Source: Krasilnikovozyma curviuscula
Lineage: Eukaryota; Basidiomycota; Tremellomycetes; Cystofilobasidiales; Mrakiaceae
NCBI GenBank assembly: GCA_014825775.1
Contig: MVAQ01000183.1
Location: forward strand, 1 to 43,649
Length of the DNA: 43,649 nt
Direction: 5' to 3'
In this document: positions 1 to 16,668 of the stretch, piece after piece
How positions within the stretch are numbered: the first letter of the stretch is position 1
Layout: each line of letters opens with the position of its first letter
Notes under the pieces: generated by a model
What the model was told of the DNA's origin: nothing
Database searches by the model: none
Seen by the model: only the letters and a program-made list of their open reading frames with translations
Made by a program: the position numbers and the translations under genes

Positions 1-1222
1 GTGTTACTTTGAATATTATACTGACTACTTTCGCTAATAGCACTCAATGATGAAAATAGTCCAAAGCTATCTTATGTAGATGAAGAATCTGAGGTTGGCA
101 GAAGAGCTGGTGGAAGTAGCAGACGAAGTTCAAACGTTCCCGTACGTTTTTTATACTCCAAATATACTCTTCGTACAATCTGATGATGTGATTGGATAAT
201 AGTGGGATATTGATCCTCCGATGGAATGGGTCGGTGGAAGAGGCTCCGATATTGGAGACGGTTAGTTTTTAAAGGTGAATTTTAATCTTCCGGCAAGAAT
301 GTTTGCTAAGAGAATTCATTGATAGGTTTCATAGACCTTAACGTCGGTTCAGGCTTCGTTTCATCCTCTTATGGCGGCACTGCCAACAGACCGTCTCTGT
401 CGCTCGCAAGTGACACAAAGTCAATACATCAGCTCCTCTTCTCGTTCTACAAGACACTCATTAAAGCTCCTATCCTCATCTAGTATTCTTCCAGGCGGTC
501 GAAAGACACGTGTGTCCTCTGCCTTGTCCGGTTCTCAAAAATCAGGAAGTGTGGATGCGTATGGTCGACCGCAAGCCAAAGGCACCAGTGTTGAGGACGA
601 AGATAGGTTGAGTGGTGAGTATAAACATCTTCTGGTTTTCAAGACTTTTCAAAGCTGAATTGATTTGTCATCGGGTTCTGAAACAGAGCTGAACTTCGGA
701 GATGGAATGGAAGGAGGCTTTGATGAAGAGGTCGTTCAAGGCACCACATTCGTGAGTCCGCCTTGTTCCATATAAGAAAGAAGCTTTGAAGTCGCTCACC
801 AATTCATGAGCAGCTCGAAAGTGGAAGCTTCAAGTTCTTCTAGTACGTTAGATCGCAACTTAGACCGAAACTTCCTGCTCTAATTATCTTACTATCTTTT
901 GTCCTGTAGCTACTTGAAAAAATCCATCGCCAACCAGCCTGCTGGGGAAGAAGACGGAGATCAAGGGAAAGCAAGAAGCATCATCTTCTCAGAGTTCATC
1001 AAGCCAGAAACCTCTACCGCTCATGTTGCTGCTGCTGCATTCTACAACCTTCTTGGTAAATAAACAATTATCCTATAGACTACTCAGGCAGTGTTATGTC
1101 CTGTACTCAAATTCCTAGTTGGTATAGTCCTTGGTACCAAGCACCTTGTCCGTCTGGAACATCTGGAACATGACGAGCTTGGAGGAGAAACCTACGGCGA
1201 AATCAGAATCACTCTTGTGTGA
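1..1222 (+). CDS. Rec8/Rad21-type kleisin (cohesin subunit), 3' part only
   Basis: C-terminal part of a cohesin kleisin, the subunit that closes the ring around sister chromatids; its C-terminal winged helix binds the SMC1 head. Four terminal exons are secure by splice sites and phase: 687-751, 814-842, 910-1055, 1119-1222 (TGA 1220-1222). They encode FSEFIKPETSTAHVAAAAFYNLL, read from family knowledge as the kleisin winged helix, followed by an ending YGEIRI that resembles the usual YGDI-type end. An exon ending at 614 (VEDEDRLSG) joins in phase. Further upstream, pieces near 40-125 and 181-240 (for example the stretch WDIDPPMEW) are probably coding, but the junctions between about 240 and 470 are unresolved because two frames compete. 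The 5' end lies outside the window. The pattern VAAxAFYxLL plus a TKHL segment leans towards meiotic Rec8 rather than Rad21, but I cannot separate them firmly. Confidence 0.75.
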
Positions 1223-1886
1223 ATCAGCATGGGAAATCCAACCTGCACTGAACAGCGATAATATGCTGTTGCACTCTTTGAACGCCATCCACAAATTGGC
1301 GCTGGCGTGCCACAGCTTTTCCCGTGCCATCCCCCGCTCTCTTTTGTTTTACTGGACACCTTGGATTTATGCCCTTGTTTTTCAATTGTCGTTGGTGTTT
1401 CTATCACTCAGAGAGTGCCAGCAAGCTCTCTGCCTACAATATCCTCGGTTTCATCGGGTTTCCTGATCGAGACAGACCTTTTTTTGGCCACAAGTCAGAG
1501 CGGCTTCTTTCGCCAGATATGTCCTGCCCAGCAGTTCTTGATCGCCTGCGCTCCTCTAACCATCTTCTTCCCAGTTCAATTGACTCTAGGAGAAACTCAT
1601 ACCTACACACAGGACGACACCTTAGCTGGTTTCGACTGTATTGAAGACCTCCAAGCAGACTGATTGGACCAGAGGAAGTGAGAAAAAAAGGATTGAGCCT
1701 CGCCTGACGAGAGGTTAGGTTGAAGTTCATCCAAATCAATCAAAATCCAGTAGCAGTTCATCTCAATCTCCTTGTTGGATCAGTCGAAAAAGCGTCGGGT
1801 GGAATTGGGAAAGGAAGAACAGCAGGTTGGTCTGGTGAAGAATCTAAAAAAACAGGGCTAGCTCCAGCAGTGAAAAAAGGACCACG
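1223..1886. other. Intergenic: kleisin 3' flank and RPB1 promoter/leader
   Basis: 664 nt between the kleisin stop and the RPB1 start, both on the plus strand. Open frames here overlap in several registers, have no family motif and look like chance. No clear TATA box. The last part before 1887 should hold the RPB1 promoter and leader. Confidence 0.6.
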
Positions 1887-8193
<6,307 letters not shown>

Positions 8194-8452
8194 AACACGA
8201 TGACGATGATGACTATAGTCTTTTCTGCCATGGGGCAACACATTGCTAATGTGTTCTTGTCGGCTCTGTAACAGTATATGTCGGATAGTATTCGGAGGCG
8301 TTTTTTCGCATACACCCTACAGCTTCCTTGTATCAAAACCAATCAAGTTACTCGTCTCCTTACCCGAAAGTACATACGGCTTGATAATGCGAACATTTTC
8401 GGGTTGCTGTCGCGATGAAGCCAACGAGTGCTGGATGGGCAATATCTACGCA

Positions 8453-8488
8453 GCAAAAATCGGACTCCGCGCCGCAAAAGTCGGACTC
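8453..8488 (+). promoter_or_regulatory. Duplicated 15-bp element with CGG-N3-CCG / CGG-N3-CGG cores
   Basis: GCAAAAATCGGACTC at 8453-8467 is repeated with one mismatch as GCAAAAGTCGGACTC at 8474-8488, start-to-start distance 21 bp. The first copy reads on into CGGACTCCG (inverted CGG pair, 3-bp spacer); the second reads CGGACTCGG (direct CGG pair). Such CGG pairs are the usual targets of fungal Zn(II)2Cys6 regulators. They lie about 175-210 bp upstream of the MFS transporter start, so control of that gene is the natural inference. Confidence 0.5.
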
Positions 8489-8492
8489 GGTG

Positions 8493-8500
8493 TATTTAAA
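8493..8500 (+). promoter_or_regulatory. TATA-like box (TATTTAAA)
   Basis: TATTTAAA starts 5 bp after the second CGG element and lies 161 bp upstream of the transporter ATG. It is the best TATA candidate in this gap; assignment is by position only. Confidence 0.4.
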
Positions 8501-8661
8501 TGGTCAAGAAGGATCTTTCCCTCTTTAACTTCCGACACCATCGATAAGTCGTATCCAATTGTCAGGAGCTTCTTCAAGGTGAGAGATGTTGTACAGAAGT
8601 CGAGCTGAACCAGTGTTTTGACTGCTGTTTGTTTCCGTGCAGGTTTGTGAACGGATAAGTA

Positions 8662-11109
8662 ATGTCGTCTGTGGCTCACCGAGAGGCCACCCTAGGCGAA
8701 GAAATTACAGCTGGACCGCAATTCTTACACCCTGAAGAAAACGCACCCCAGCAAGACGCATTTGAAGACAAGTCGGGCCAACCACAAAGTAATTCTCCCT
8801 CGGACGAAGGGACAGTCCATGAACATAGCAGGAGTAATGAGCTCCACAAGGAGAAAGATAGGAAGTCGGACACTGACACCGAAGCAGGCGTATGCCACCC
8901 CAGGGTTGAATTGAGTGAGGATGGAGAGGAGAGAATTTGGGTTGAGTTTGAGGAGGGAGATCGACGAAATCCTCTGAACTTTTCCAAGACGAAGAAGTGG
9001 ATACTCACCTGGAACGGGGTGTGGTACTCTCTGCTGAGTGGTATGTATTGATCTTATTCAAATACAGAATAGATATGGATCATCAACTGACTCGTTATAT
9101 GCCTCTATTGCACTTGCTGTTGCGGCGATGTACGCTTTCTGCCCTGGTTGTCCTGCTTGACTGGCCGCGGTAAATTTCTTTATTTCCCCACAAACAGCAT
9201 ACGGTGTGTCTTCTTTTGCTCAGGGAATCACGTCTATGAAGAAGGACCTGAATATATCGACACTTCAAGCGGTACGCTGTCTTTGCCAAAGTCTCTCGAC
9301 TCTGTTTACCTTACTTACCGCCTCCACTATACCCGTGTCTCTTTGGCAGGACTGGGCATTAGGTCTTTATCCTTTCGGTTATGCTGTCGCTCCTTTAGTT
9401 CTTGCGCCATTCTCAGAAGGTGAATCGAACCTCTTCGCGAACAACTTCCGACTAACAGCATGAACTGACTCACCAGTTTGCGCCCCTCGTGATTTTTCTA
9501 TCAAACAGAGTGGGGTCGTAGGCCAATGTATATTGGATGCGCTGTTCTGTTCACCATCTTCTTCATTCCCATCGCCGTTGCCCAGAACTACGTGACGGTC
9601 GCGATGTTCAGGTTTCTAGGAGGTTGCGCTGGGTCGACGGGTAGTTCAATGGTCGGAGGGGCTATGGCAGATATCTGGATTACTCAGGAGAGAGGTGAAC
9701 TGTATTCTTTTCTTATTATACACCTGTTTTCGCCCTGTTCATCTTGGTTTCTGTTGCTCTGCCCTGCTGCTAGGTGTGCCGGTGAGCTTGCTACTTCTCG
9801 TTGTGCCCCAGTTATCTCTTCGCCGATTTACGTTTACTTCTCAAATTTTTAGATGGCTTATTTCTCATTGGCTCCCTACCTTGGTCTGGCCTTCGGTGCC
9901 ATCCCAATGGGGTGGGTTGAAATGAATCCCAAGCTGGAATGGAGATGGATCTGCTGGATCTCAGCCATTTTTGGTGGCCTTTTAATCGTGACTTCATTCA
10001 CAATGATGCCTGAATCTAGAGGGCCTGTCATTCTAGCGAGAATGGCTGCCAAGAAAAGGAAAGAAACAGGCGATCAGAGGTATCGAGCTAGGTCGGAGGT
10101 GAACAAGCCGCCGCTCCATACCCTGATCATAGTCTCCGTCAGTAGGCCGTTATGGTACCTCCTCTCTGAACCCATTGTGATAGCATTTTCTGTGTTTGCT
10201 GGATTCGTTTGGGGGTGAGTCTTTTCTTTGATTTCGCTAATAACGGAAAATTAAAGCGAAGTCTGATGCTTGACCATTCTCGGAATACAGAGTACTCTAC
10301 GGTCTCACAGAATGCATCCCTTACACATTTGGAACCGTCTTTGGGTTCAACGCGGGACAGACTGGAACTACCTACGTAACCTTCATGTGAGTACCAGGGC
10401 ATTTTCCAGACACTTTATATCTCAGGGGAATAATCTCAGGCTCATTCCAATTCAGTATTGCATCCTTCATTGCTGTCGGCCTCAACCGCTTCCAAGAGAA
10501 ACTTTACCAAAAATACCATCCTACTAGGGGTCCTGAAGCGCGTCTTTTCTTCGCTTGTGGATCTGGTATCGCACTTTCGATTGGAGCGTTCATCTTAGCT
10601 TGGACGAGTCTGGGGTACCTTAACTGGGTTGGACCGTGCTTTGGATTAGTAATCATCATCATCGCAATGTTCTATATCTAGTGAGTGATGCAATATCCAT
10701 CACATCTCTCGGAGTGCAAAAGCGATGAGCTGATACATGGTTCAAAAGCCTGTCCGTTTTTTCCTATCTCGCTGACGCATATGAGACATACGCCTCTTCA
10801 GCGTTAGCAGCGCAGTCATTCGTTCGTAACATTCTTGGTGCAGGTGAGTTAATCTTGAGGTCGCGTCTGCGACGGAGTTAGTGGCTAGCGTTACTTACGC
10901 GCTAATGCTCCTCTGGAACAGTTTTCCCCCTCTTTATCACACCAATGTACATCAAACTAGGAGCACCGTATGCGTCGACCATCTTCGCCTGTATCTCAGC
11001 ACTGGTAGCTATCATCCCTTTCGTCTTCGTCAAGTATGGCTCGAAGATCAGGGCGAGGTCAAGAGCAAGTATGGCTCTCCAAGCGGTTGCTCCCATCCCA
11101 CGTAAATAA
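8662..11109 (+). CDS. MFS drug:H+ antiporter (DHA1 family)
   Basis: Predicted plasma-membrane proton antiporter for drugs or polyamines, DHA1 type. Exons: 8662-9040, 9198-9271, 9350-9419, 9509-9694, 9774-9781, 9853-10214, 10291-10386, 10456-10680, 10749-10843, 10922-11109; 1683 nt, 560 aa. A hydrophilic acidic N-terminus of about 110 aa ends in FEEGDRRNPLNFSKTKKW, the usual entry to TM1 in fungal DHA1 proteins. Motif A is APFSEEWGRRP. The next conserved stretch is FRFLGGCAGSTGSSMVGG, followed by ERGVPM, of which GVP is completed by an 8-nt exon (9774-9781). About twelve hydrophobic segments follow from the translation. The C-terminal half has SYLADAYETYASSALAAQ, a strongly conserved TM region of the family. 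The substrate cannot be told from sequence. CGG elements upstream suggest regulated expression. Confidence 0.92.
9774..9781 (+). other. 8-nt micro-exon of the MFS transporter
   Basis: GTGTGCCG between acceptor TAG (ending 9773) and donor GTGAGC (from 9782). It completes GGT and adds GTG CCG, giving ERG-V-P-M, the family sequence at this point. Joining the flanking exons without it breaks the frame. Confidence 0.8.
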
Positions 11110-11461
11110 TCTGGAGTTTGTAACCTTAGGTTACACTACTTAGAAATAATATTAGGTGCCTCTATAGATTCAGATTTCATCGATTGACATAACATAGAAT
11201 AGACGCGCTTCACTCTTGTGCCTGTCTCAGGAGAAGCCATCGCAAACTATATTAGAAAACTGACGCCATTGTTTGCAGTACTCTAATTTGTAACTAGAGG
11301 CAATCAGAACGAAAATGGCTTGAACCCCCTGGCTCGATGATGAGTAAAAAAGGTTTGACATCAGTAGACAGACCCCTTTGTAAAAGCTCGCGTTCCTTGG
11401 ACTTCCCAGCCAGCAACCACCACCTTACTTCTCTCATTAACAGTCAATTACGGTGTACAAC
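11110..11461. other. Intergenic: transporter 3' flank, GPI-protein promoter
   Basis: 352 nt, AT-rich in its first half. No gene, clear TATA box or repeat seen. Confidence 0.55.
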
Positions 11462-12498
11462 ATGCTTTGGACTCTCTCCACACTCGCGTCAGTAATGACT
11501 CTCATCGGATCAGTCATGGCAACTCAGATCAACTCGCCTTCCTCGCTCGTTACATGTCAGCCCAGTCTTCTCGTGGGTCTCCCTTTTCAGTTTTTCAAAA
11601 TTGATTCAATAGTTCAGTTTAAATGTCGTATTGTGTTCTAGCAATGGTCTGGAGAGAGTGCTCCTTACTATCTCACCGTAATTCCTGGTGGTCAGCTTGG
11701 TGCCACGCCTTTGTGAGTCACGATTCACTTTCTGTCAAGTCAGTGAAGATGGTATTCAAGGTCTTCTATAGAGAAGATTTGGGTACTCAGTTTGGTACCT
11801 CTTACACTTGGAACGTCGACTTGCCAGCGGGAACAGCTGTCACCATTGCGCTTAAGGATTCCACCGGTGCTTCTGTGAGTAAAGTCAACTTCTGCATATC
11901 TAGAAGCACCCAAAAATTTACTCTTGAAATAGTATTATACTGCTGCTGTCACTATCATTGCCGGATCCGACTCATCATGCGTCGGAGGAGGAGGTCAAGA
12001 ACCAGAGGCTGCTGCTGCTACCTCTCCAGCGGCTACCACTTCAGAAACAGTTCCCACTGCAACCGATACAGCTTCTCTCTCTTCTATTGGCCTTGCTCTT
12101 CCCGCGTAAGATATTTCTGGAACTCAACGCGAAATCATCTGAAACGGCCATCCCTAACTTTGTTTTTTTCGTGTGTGTAATTCAGAGCTGCGACTACCAC
12201 CGTTACCTCAGCCGCTGTTGCCTCAGTTGCCGCTACATTGGACCCTGTTGTTGAACCCACTTCCTCCTCTGTAGCATCCTCTGCAGCGTCGACCTCATCC
12301 GCTACCTCTACGTCCATTTCCAGGGTGTCTCGTGCCTCCGCCATCGCGAGCGCCGCATTGTCCAGGCCCTTCTCTGCCATTTCCTCTGTCTCAGCTTCGG
12401 CGTCTGCTAGAAGCGATGGAGACAGAGGCTACCAGAAATCTGCTGTAGCGGTTGTGTTGGTCAGCGTCACTTCTTCAGTGCTCGCTTTGCTAATGTGA
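11462..12498 (+). CDS. Secreted Ser/Ala-rich GPI-anchored surface protein
   Basis: Predicted cell-surface protein of a family common in basidiomycetes, function unknown. Exons: 11462-11572, 11642-11712, 11772-11874, 11933-12105, 12186-12498; 256 aa. Residues 1 to about 21 form a signal peptide (MLWTLSTLASVMTLIGSVMA). The mature start QINSPSSLVTCQPSLLQWSG followed by APYYLTVIPGGQ, a segment LGTQFGTSYTWNVDLPAG and TVTI-like strands ending in GSDSSC is the single conserved globular domain of this family; two Cys (CQP and SSC) could form a disulfide. The second half is a Ser/Ala/Thr stalk suited to O-glycosylation. The C-terminus is a hydrophobic tail (SAVAVVLVSV to ALLM) after a small-residue SDG site, as for GPI attachment. 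Localisation is inferred; there is no enzymatic motif. Confidence 0.85.
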
Positions 12499-12884
12499 TT
12501 GATAGCGTTATGATCCATTTGCGTCAAAGGATATTCTTTGCCGTTATTTGCATGAATTGGAGCTTTCTGAAGTTTACGATCCGTCTTGAACATTATTGGC
12601 CCTGGAGTGACAGGAAGCTTCAGCGGCGACATACTATGAGCTGATCTTTGAACAGCCCAAATCCGCTCAGTCTTTTTCTTACTACATTCATATATACATA
12701 TAAATATGTTTTTCCCTGGCCATACCCTCATCTCCGTCTCTGGAAAATGACTCATACAAAAGGATTTACTGACGCCTCGCAGCGCCGATATGACTTGGCT
12801 GGAATAGGCGATCTCCTATATATAACCCAGCTTTCACCTCTAACAGTCCCCTTTCCAATAAGCGTGAGCTCTTTTTCTTTCATA
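12499..12884. other. Intergenic: GPI-protein 3' flank and next promoter
   Basis: 386 nt. The AT-rich run near 12685-12710 may belong to the 3' end of the GPI-protein transcript. A TATA box at 12817-12825 is listed separately. No coding sequence recognised. Confidence 0.55.
12817..12825 (+). promoter_or_regulatory. TATA box (TATATATAA)
   Basis: TATATATAA starts 68 bp before the ATG at 12885. The spacing fits a TATA element with a short leader for the FMN-binding gene. Confidence 0.55.
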
Positions 12885-14165
12885 ATGTCTGAGAAACCAG
12901 AGTACGAAGTCACCGATCGTGAGTGAGCTGCTTGTTCCGTAAGCTGGCCCCAGTTCCCTCCGCAATATCTTACCAGCTACCAATTCCTTTCGTAGTCAAC
13001 CAGCCTGGTCGTTACAGGGAGAGAGCTAGATATGATTGGGATACAGTGCACTCAAGTGAGTCGTAATGAGAGCTTTCTCGTGTTGTCCAGCTCATTCGAC
13101 GGTGTTTTATCTGGGTTAGTTGCCCGTGAGGCTCCAATTGGCCATGTAGCATATATTGATGAGAATGGCTCTCCTGTAAAATCGTTCTTTATGACAACTG
13201 CCAAGGAAAGAGCATTTGCTGACATTTTGATTTGTTTCCAGAGGTGCCTCCCAATGGTGACAGTGATCAAAGAGAACGAAAAGACTGGGGAGGTGTTCAT
13301 TTACCTTCACGGGCACACCAAGGCAGGGATGATTCAGATGCTACCTGTTTCTTCTGAGTGTTCTATCACTTTCACTATCGTTGACGGCCTGGTAATGGCC
13401 CTTGCTGGACCCAACCACTCTATGGTGAGCCGAATTGCGACAGGAATGCTTCTCTAGACAGGATCTCTTAATCATATTCCCCATTCTTAATAAAAACAGA
13501 ACTTCCGTTGTAGTGTATTTCACTGTAAGTAAAGCCCCATCTTGATCATGATTGCTCTCAGATCGCTAGCGGTTGACAAAGGATATTTCGCTTCTACCTC
13601 TAGGTGTTGTCGTCGATTGGGAAGATGAAGATGCCGAGCGACGAGAAGCTTCCAGGAGAATTATCAACTCGAGTGTCGAAGGAAGGTACGAGGACAGCAG
13701 GAAGCCCAACGATACGGAGATCAACAGGACGGGATTCGTGAAGCTGAGGGTTGTCTCTGCTAAGTAATTTTTGTTCTCTTTCTTCATTTGATTTACAGTC
13801 AACAGTTACTTATTGTTCTTTTTACTCTTTTTGCGTTGACATTTCTTGGTGACCTCCCAATTTTCACAGCGCAAAGGTTAGCACGCCTACAGTTCATCAG
13901 AGAGTTGCGATCGTTGTTTGGCTCAACTCACGAATACCTATTCTCTTACCAGGTGAAGTCCATTCATCCCAACACCCTCCCGTCTGACCTTGAAAACCAC
14001 GAGCTCCGTGCAAAGACCTGGACAGGTATCATCCCCACGCCCCGAATTTACGGCACTCCAATCCCAGCGCCAAACAATATGTGTGAAAAGGTTCCTGAGT
14101 ATATACAAAAGGTGATTGGTACAAAGGATGGGTGGACAAGGAATGAAGCGCCGAGTTCCACCTGA
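12885..14165 (+). CDS. FMN-binding split-barrel protein (pyridoxamine 5'-phosphate oxidase-like)
   Basis: Likely flavin-nucleotide-binding protein of the family often named pyridoxamine 5'-phosphate oxidase-related or nitroimidazole-resistance (NimA)-like. Exons: 12885-12918, 12996-13055, 13120-13175, 13242-13424, 13500-13524, 13604-13763, 13870-13876, 13953-14165; 738 nt, 245 aa. In order: RYRERARYDWDTVHS (N-terminal helix), GHVAYIDENGSP, then EVFIYLHGHTKAGM (core FMN site LHG), TFTIVDGLVMA, NHSMNFRCSV (family HSMNYRSV), GRYEDSRKPNDTEINRTG (family PGRW..R.PT..E...T), SANAKVKS (family SAKVRTG) and LRAKTWTGIIP. The SAKV motif is assembled only through a 7-nt exon. The family is best known from bacteria, but the dense introns here show long residence in a fungal genome. 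The substrate is unknown. Confidence 0.85.
13870..13876 (+). other. 7-nt micro-exon of the FMN-binding gene
   Basis: CGCAAAG between acceptor TTTTCACAG and donor GTTAGC. With AA from the previous exon it gives Asn-Ala-Lys and brings the frame to VKS, matching the family motif S-A-K-V. Skipping it would break the frame. Confidence 0.72.
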
Positions 14166-14562
14166 TCATACAGAAGAAGTTAAGCGGAGGTCGGAGGGCG
14201 ATAAGCTGAGGGTCAATAGATGAGCATCCGCATAAATTATAAAACTGCGTAGATTTTTAGAATTCAAGGTGGAACGAAAGGTGGAACGAATAAAGTTGAG
14301 TTGCCATAGACCCATTGAGTTTATGCGCACACTGGCGTCAATTTGAACTTCTCAAATTTTCTAACCAGAGCATGCTGCTTAGATTTCTTCTTCTCATCAT
14401 TGTTGAAGGCTCCTCTAGCTCATATCCTTGTAGAAAAATAAATAGGACAAAGTTCTGCATTCGCCACCAAGTCAGCCCGTGCATGCGGTCAACTTTGAAC
14501 GAGGTCCCGCCTCCAACCACACCGACTCTAATTGGGCTCAACCCAAACCTCATGAAGCTCGT
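14166..14562. other. Intergenic: region before the WOPR gene
   Basis: 397 nt. It contains a perfect tandem 12-bp duplication (AAGGTGGAACGA at 14266-14277 and 14278-14289). The frame upstream of the WOPR ATG stays open for 28 codons but has no ATG. Confidence 0.55.
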
Positions 14563-16668
14563 ATGGCAATAGATCCTACTGCTTCGTATAGTAACGTATA
14601 TGTCGAATCTACGTTGGATGCTCTCTTGCTGTATCAGGCCGCCAAAGAGGGCAAAATTACAAGGTCAGTCGGCCCCTTTCCTATTTTTTAAGGTTGGGAA
14701 CGTCCCTCGACCTGGTTTGACCCCTTTTTTACGCTGTCGCTCATTTTCGTGCAACTGTCCAAAAAACAATCAGAATAAAAAAGAAGCTTGAAGAACCGTT
14801 TAGGACAGACCTGGTTGTTTCTGGAGCAGTATTTGTACGTTACTTTTTGAGGTTTCTAGGTCGCTGACGTTGCTGCTCTGTTGCACAAACTTAAATTTTT
14901 CTTTTTTTCTGACCAGGTCGTGAATTTAGATGAGTGTAAGATACAAAGGTGAGCAAGTGATTGCCATTTTAACCCGATGAATAGATGGGTATTCTGGAAG
15001 GATGGATGGGTACTGATGGTTTACCCTCGCGTTGCGCCAGATGGACGGAAGGAAAGACCTGGTGAGTCAAGTATCATACTTTCTGGAAGTTGGAGTTTAT
15101 ACCCTACTCATCCGATATGACTTCTCCTTTGTCATCTACAGGTCGGCTTCAAGACAACTAGGGAACTTCATGTTTGTCAAACCCATCGTAAAACCAAGAT
15201 ATATCCACGCGAACGCGTTTTGACATTCCTTTTTCTCGCTCCCGTATCGATTCTTCCAGGGTGTACCGTGAGTTCTTCGCTAGTCGAAAGCTGGAGGAAG
15301 ATGCCGGTACCAAAGCGAGGAAGCGGCTGAAGGGGGACGAAAAGGCAAAGAGCGAGGCTGATATGAAGAGGATGGTCAGCACGCTGCAGGACCAGAAGTT
15401 TAGGGACACAGATCTAGTCAAGAAGGTCAGCTTTCTTACCAGCACGATTTTACTCAGTCATGTTTACGGTCTTACTTTGTTTATCACTTCTTGTAGTCGA
15501 TGACAATCGAGTTCACGAACGGACAGAAGGAGTTCTTGGTTGCTTACTTTACCGTTGAAGATGTCTTAGCAGGTACGCTGTTTTGCATAGCTATCTATTG
15601 TTGATATGTCTAACCGTGGTGATTCCTGACGATATAGGTCGTTTGAAACGCCCGTCACAGATTCCTGAGCTGGCTAAATTTAAGGACAAAATCGCCAAAG
15701 CATATCTCCTACCAGCCAAGGCCTTCCCGGTCCCTCTTATCCTCAACAGTGGTAAATACGAGAGTGAAGGAAGAACAACTGGACCTGTATATACTCCTCG
15801 GGCGTTTGGTGCCGCTAGAGTTGCAACTGTTGCTACCGCACCTCGGTGAGTCCTACACAATCTCTTGCTTATCACACTTGCGCTCTACTTCTGAATTCAC
15901 GATCGAATGAAATAGGAGATCATCTCCGATTGTTCCCGTCTCACGAGCCAACGCTGTGGCTGGTCCATCCAAACCGAGGTTATCAGCACCACCAAGCATA
16001 ACAGCTCCCAAACGAGTTCCACCACCTCTCAAAGGCGGTCCACCAATCCCCCTCTTTAGTTATGCCGGTAGAGCTCGACCTCCATCTCCAGCGTCATCAA
16101 CAACTTCTTCTCTATCGGCAGTCTCATCTGCAGTCACTAGCGCACCTGTCTTTACTGAAGCTCCCACGGTCTCTGCGTCGGCATCCTCAACATCGTCATC
16201 ACTTACATCATCACTTCACGCGGTTAGACCAGTTCAAGAACTCAGTGCTTTTGATCTTCTATCCAAAGTAGCTGCTGAGGCACTTTCTGTTTCTCCAGAG
16301 ATTCCATTGTACATATTGATGCTTGCTTCCCAATTTCTCAGCAGACCTGACCTATCTTGTCTCGCCTTCTTAGACTGTCTCTTGAACCGACAACACTCTT
16401 CATATCACTTACACCGCAAATCATCTTTACCTCGAAACATGGCACCACAAACGGTCTTCCAGAGACTGAAATCGTCGATGAGCTCAAGAATCTCGAGGTG
16501 GATGAACTCAACACCGAAGTGGTCTACAGCGAGAACGATATCAGTGAATTCCAGCATGGTGGTGGCGGAGTTGAGGGTGGAACAAGATCCAGGGAGGAAG
16601 GAGATGAGATCGAGGAGGAAGGTCGGAGGAAAGGCTCGAAGAGGTTGAGGGGCGGCAGCCTAGCATGA
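14563..16668 (+). CDS. WOPR-domain (Gti1/Pac2 family) transcription factor
   Basis: DNA-binding regulator of the WOPR family, which controls developmental or morphological switching in fungi (Wor1, Gti1, Pac2 and relatives). Exons: 14563-14663, 14774-14834, 14917-14948, 15041-15061, 15142-15171, 15260-15425, 15497-15572, 15638-15845, 15916-16308, 16374-16668; 460 aa. WOPRa box: YVESTLDALLLYQAAKEGKI (about residues 12-31), then VVSGAVFVV, IQRWTEGKTWSASR and GNFMVYREFF. A Lys/Glu-rich linker follows, then WOPRb: DLVKKSMTIEF, EFLVAYFTVEDVLAGRL. The rest is low-complexity Ser/Pro/Ala followed by an acidic C-terminus. Exons of 32, 21 and 30 nt carry WOPRa. The last junction (16308/16374) was chosen because it avoids a stop and opens the acidic frame; it is less certain. 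Which WOPR paralogue this is cannot be told. Confidence 0.92.

Larger units (their letters stand above)
8194..8661. other. Intergenic: RPB1 3' flank and transporter promoter
   Basis: 468 nt. An open frame at 8243-8608 shows no motif and I do not call it. The right half holds a duplicated CGG-type element and a TATTTAAA box, both listed separately. Confidence 0.6.

Noticed and set aside
8243..8608. Open frame of 121 codons between RPB1 and the transporter
   Set aside because: No motif, spans the putative promoter elements and TATA-like box, and composition looks random.
13032..13457. Continuous frame of 141 codons inside the FMN-binding gene
   Set aside because: It is the real exon frame read through two introns; splice sites and the family alignment give a better model.
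14266..14289. Tandem 12-bp duplication AAGGTGGAACGA
   Set aside because: Only two copies, no target-site or element structure; too small to interpret beyond slippage.
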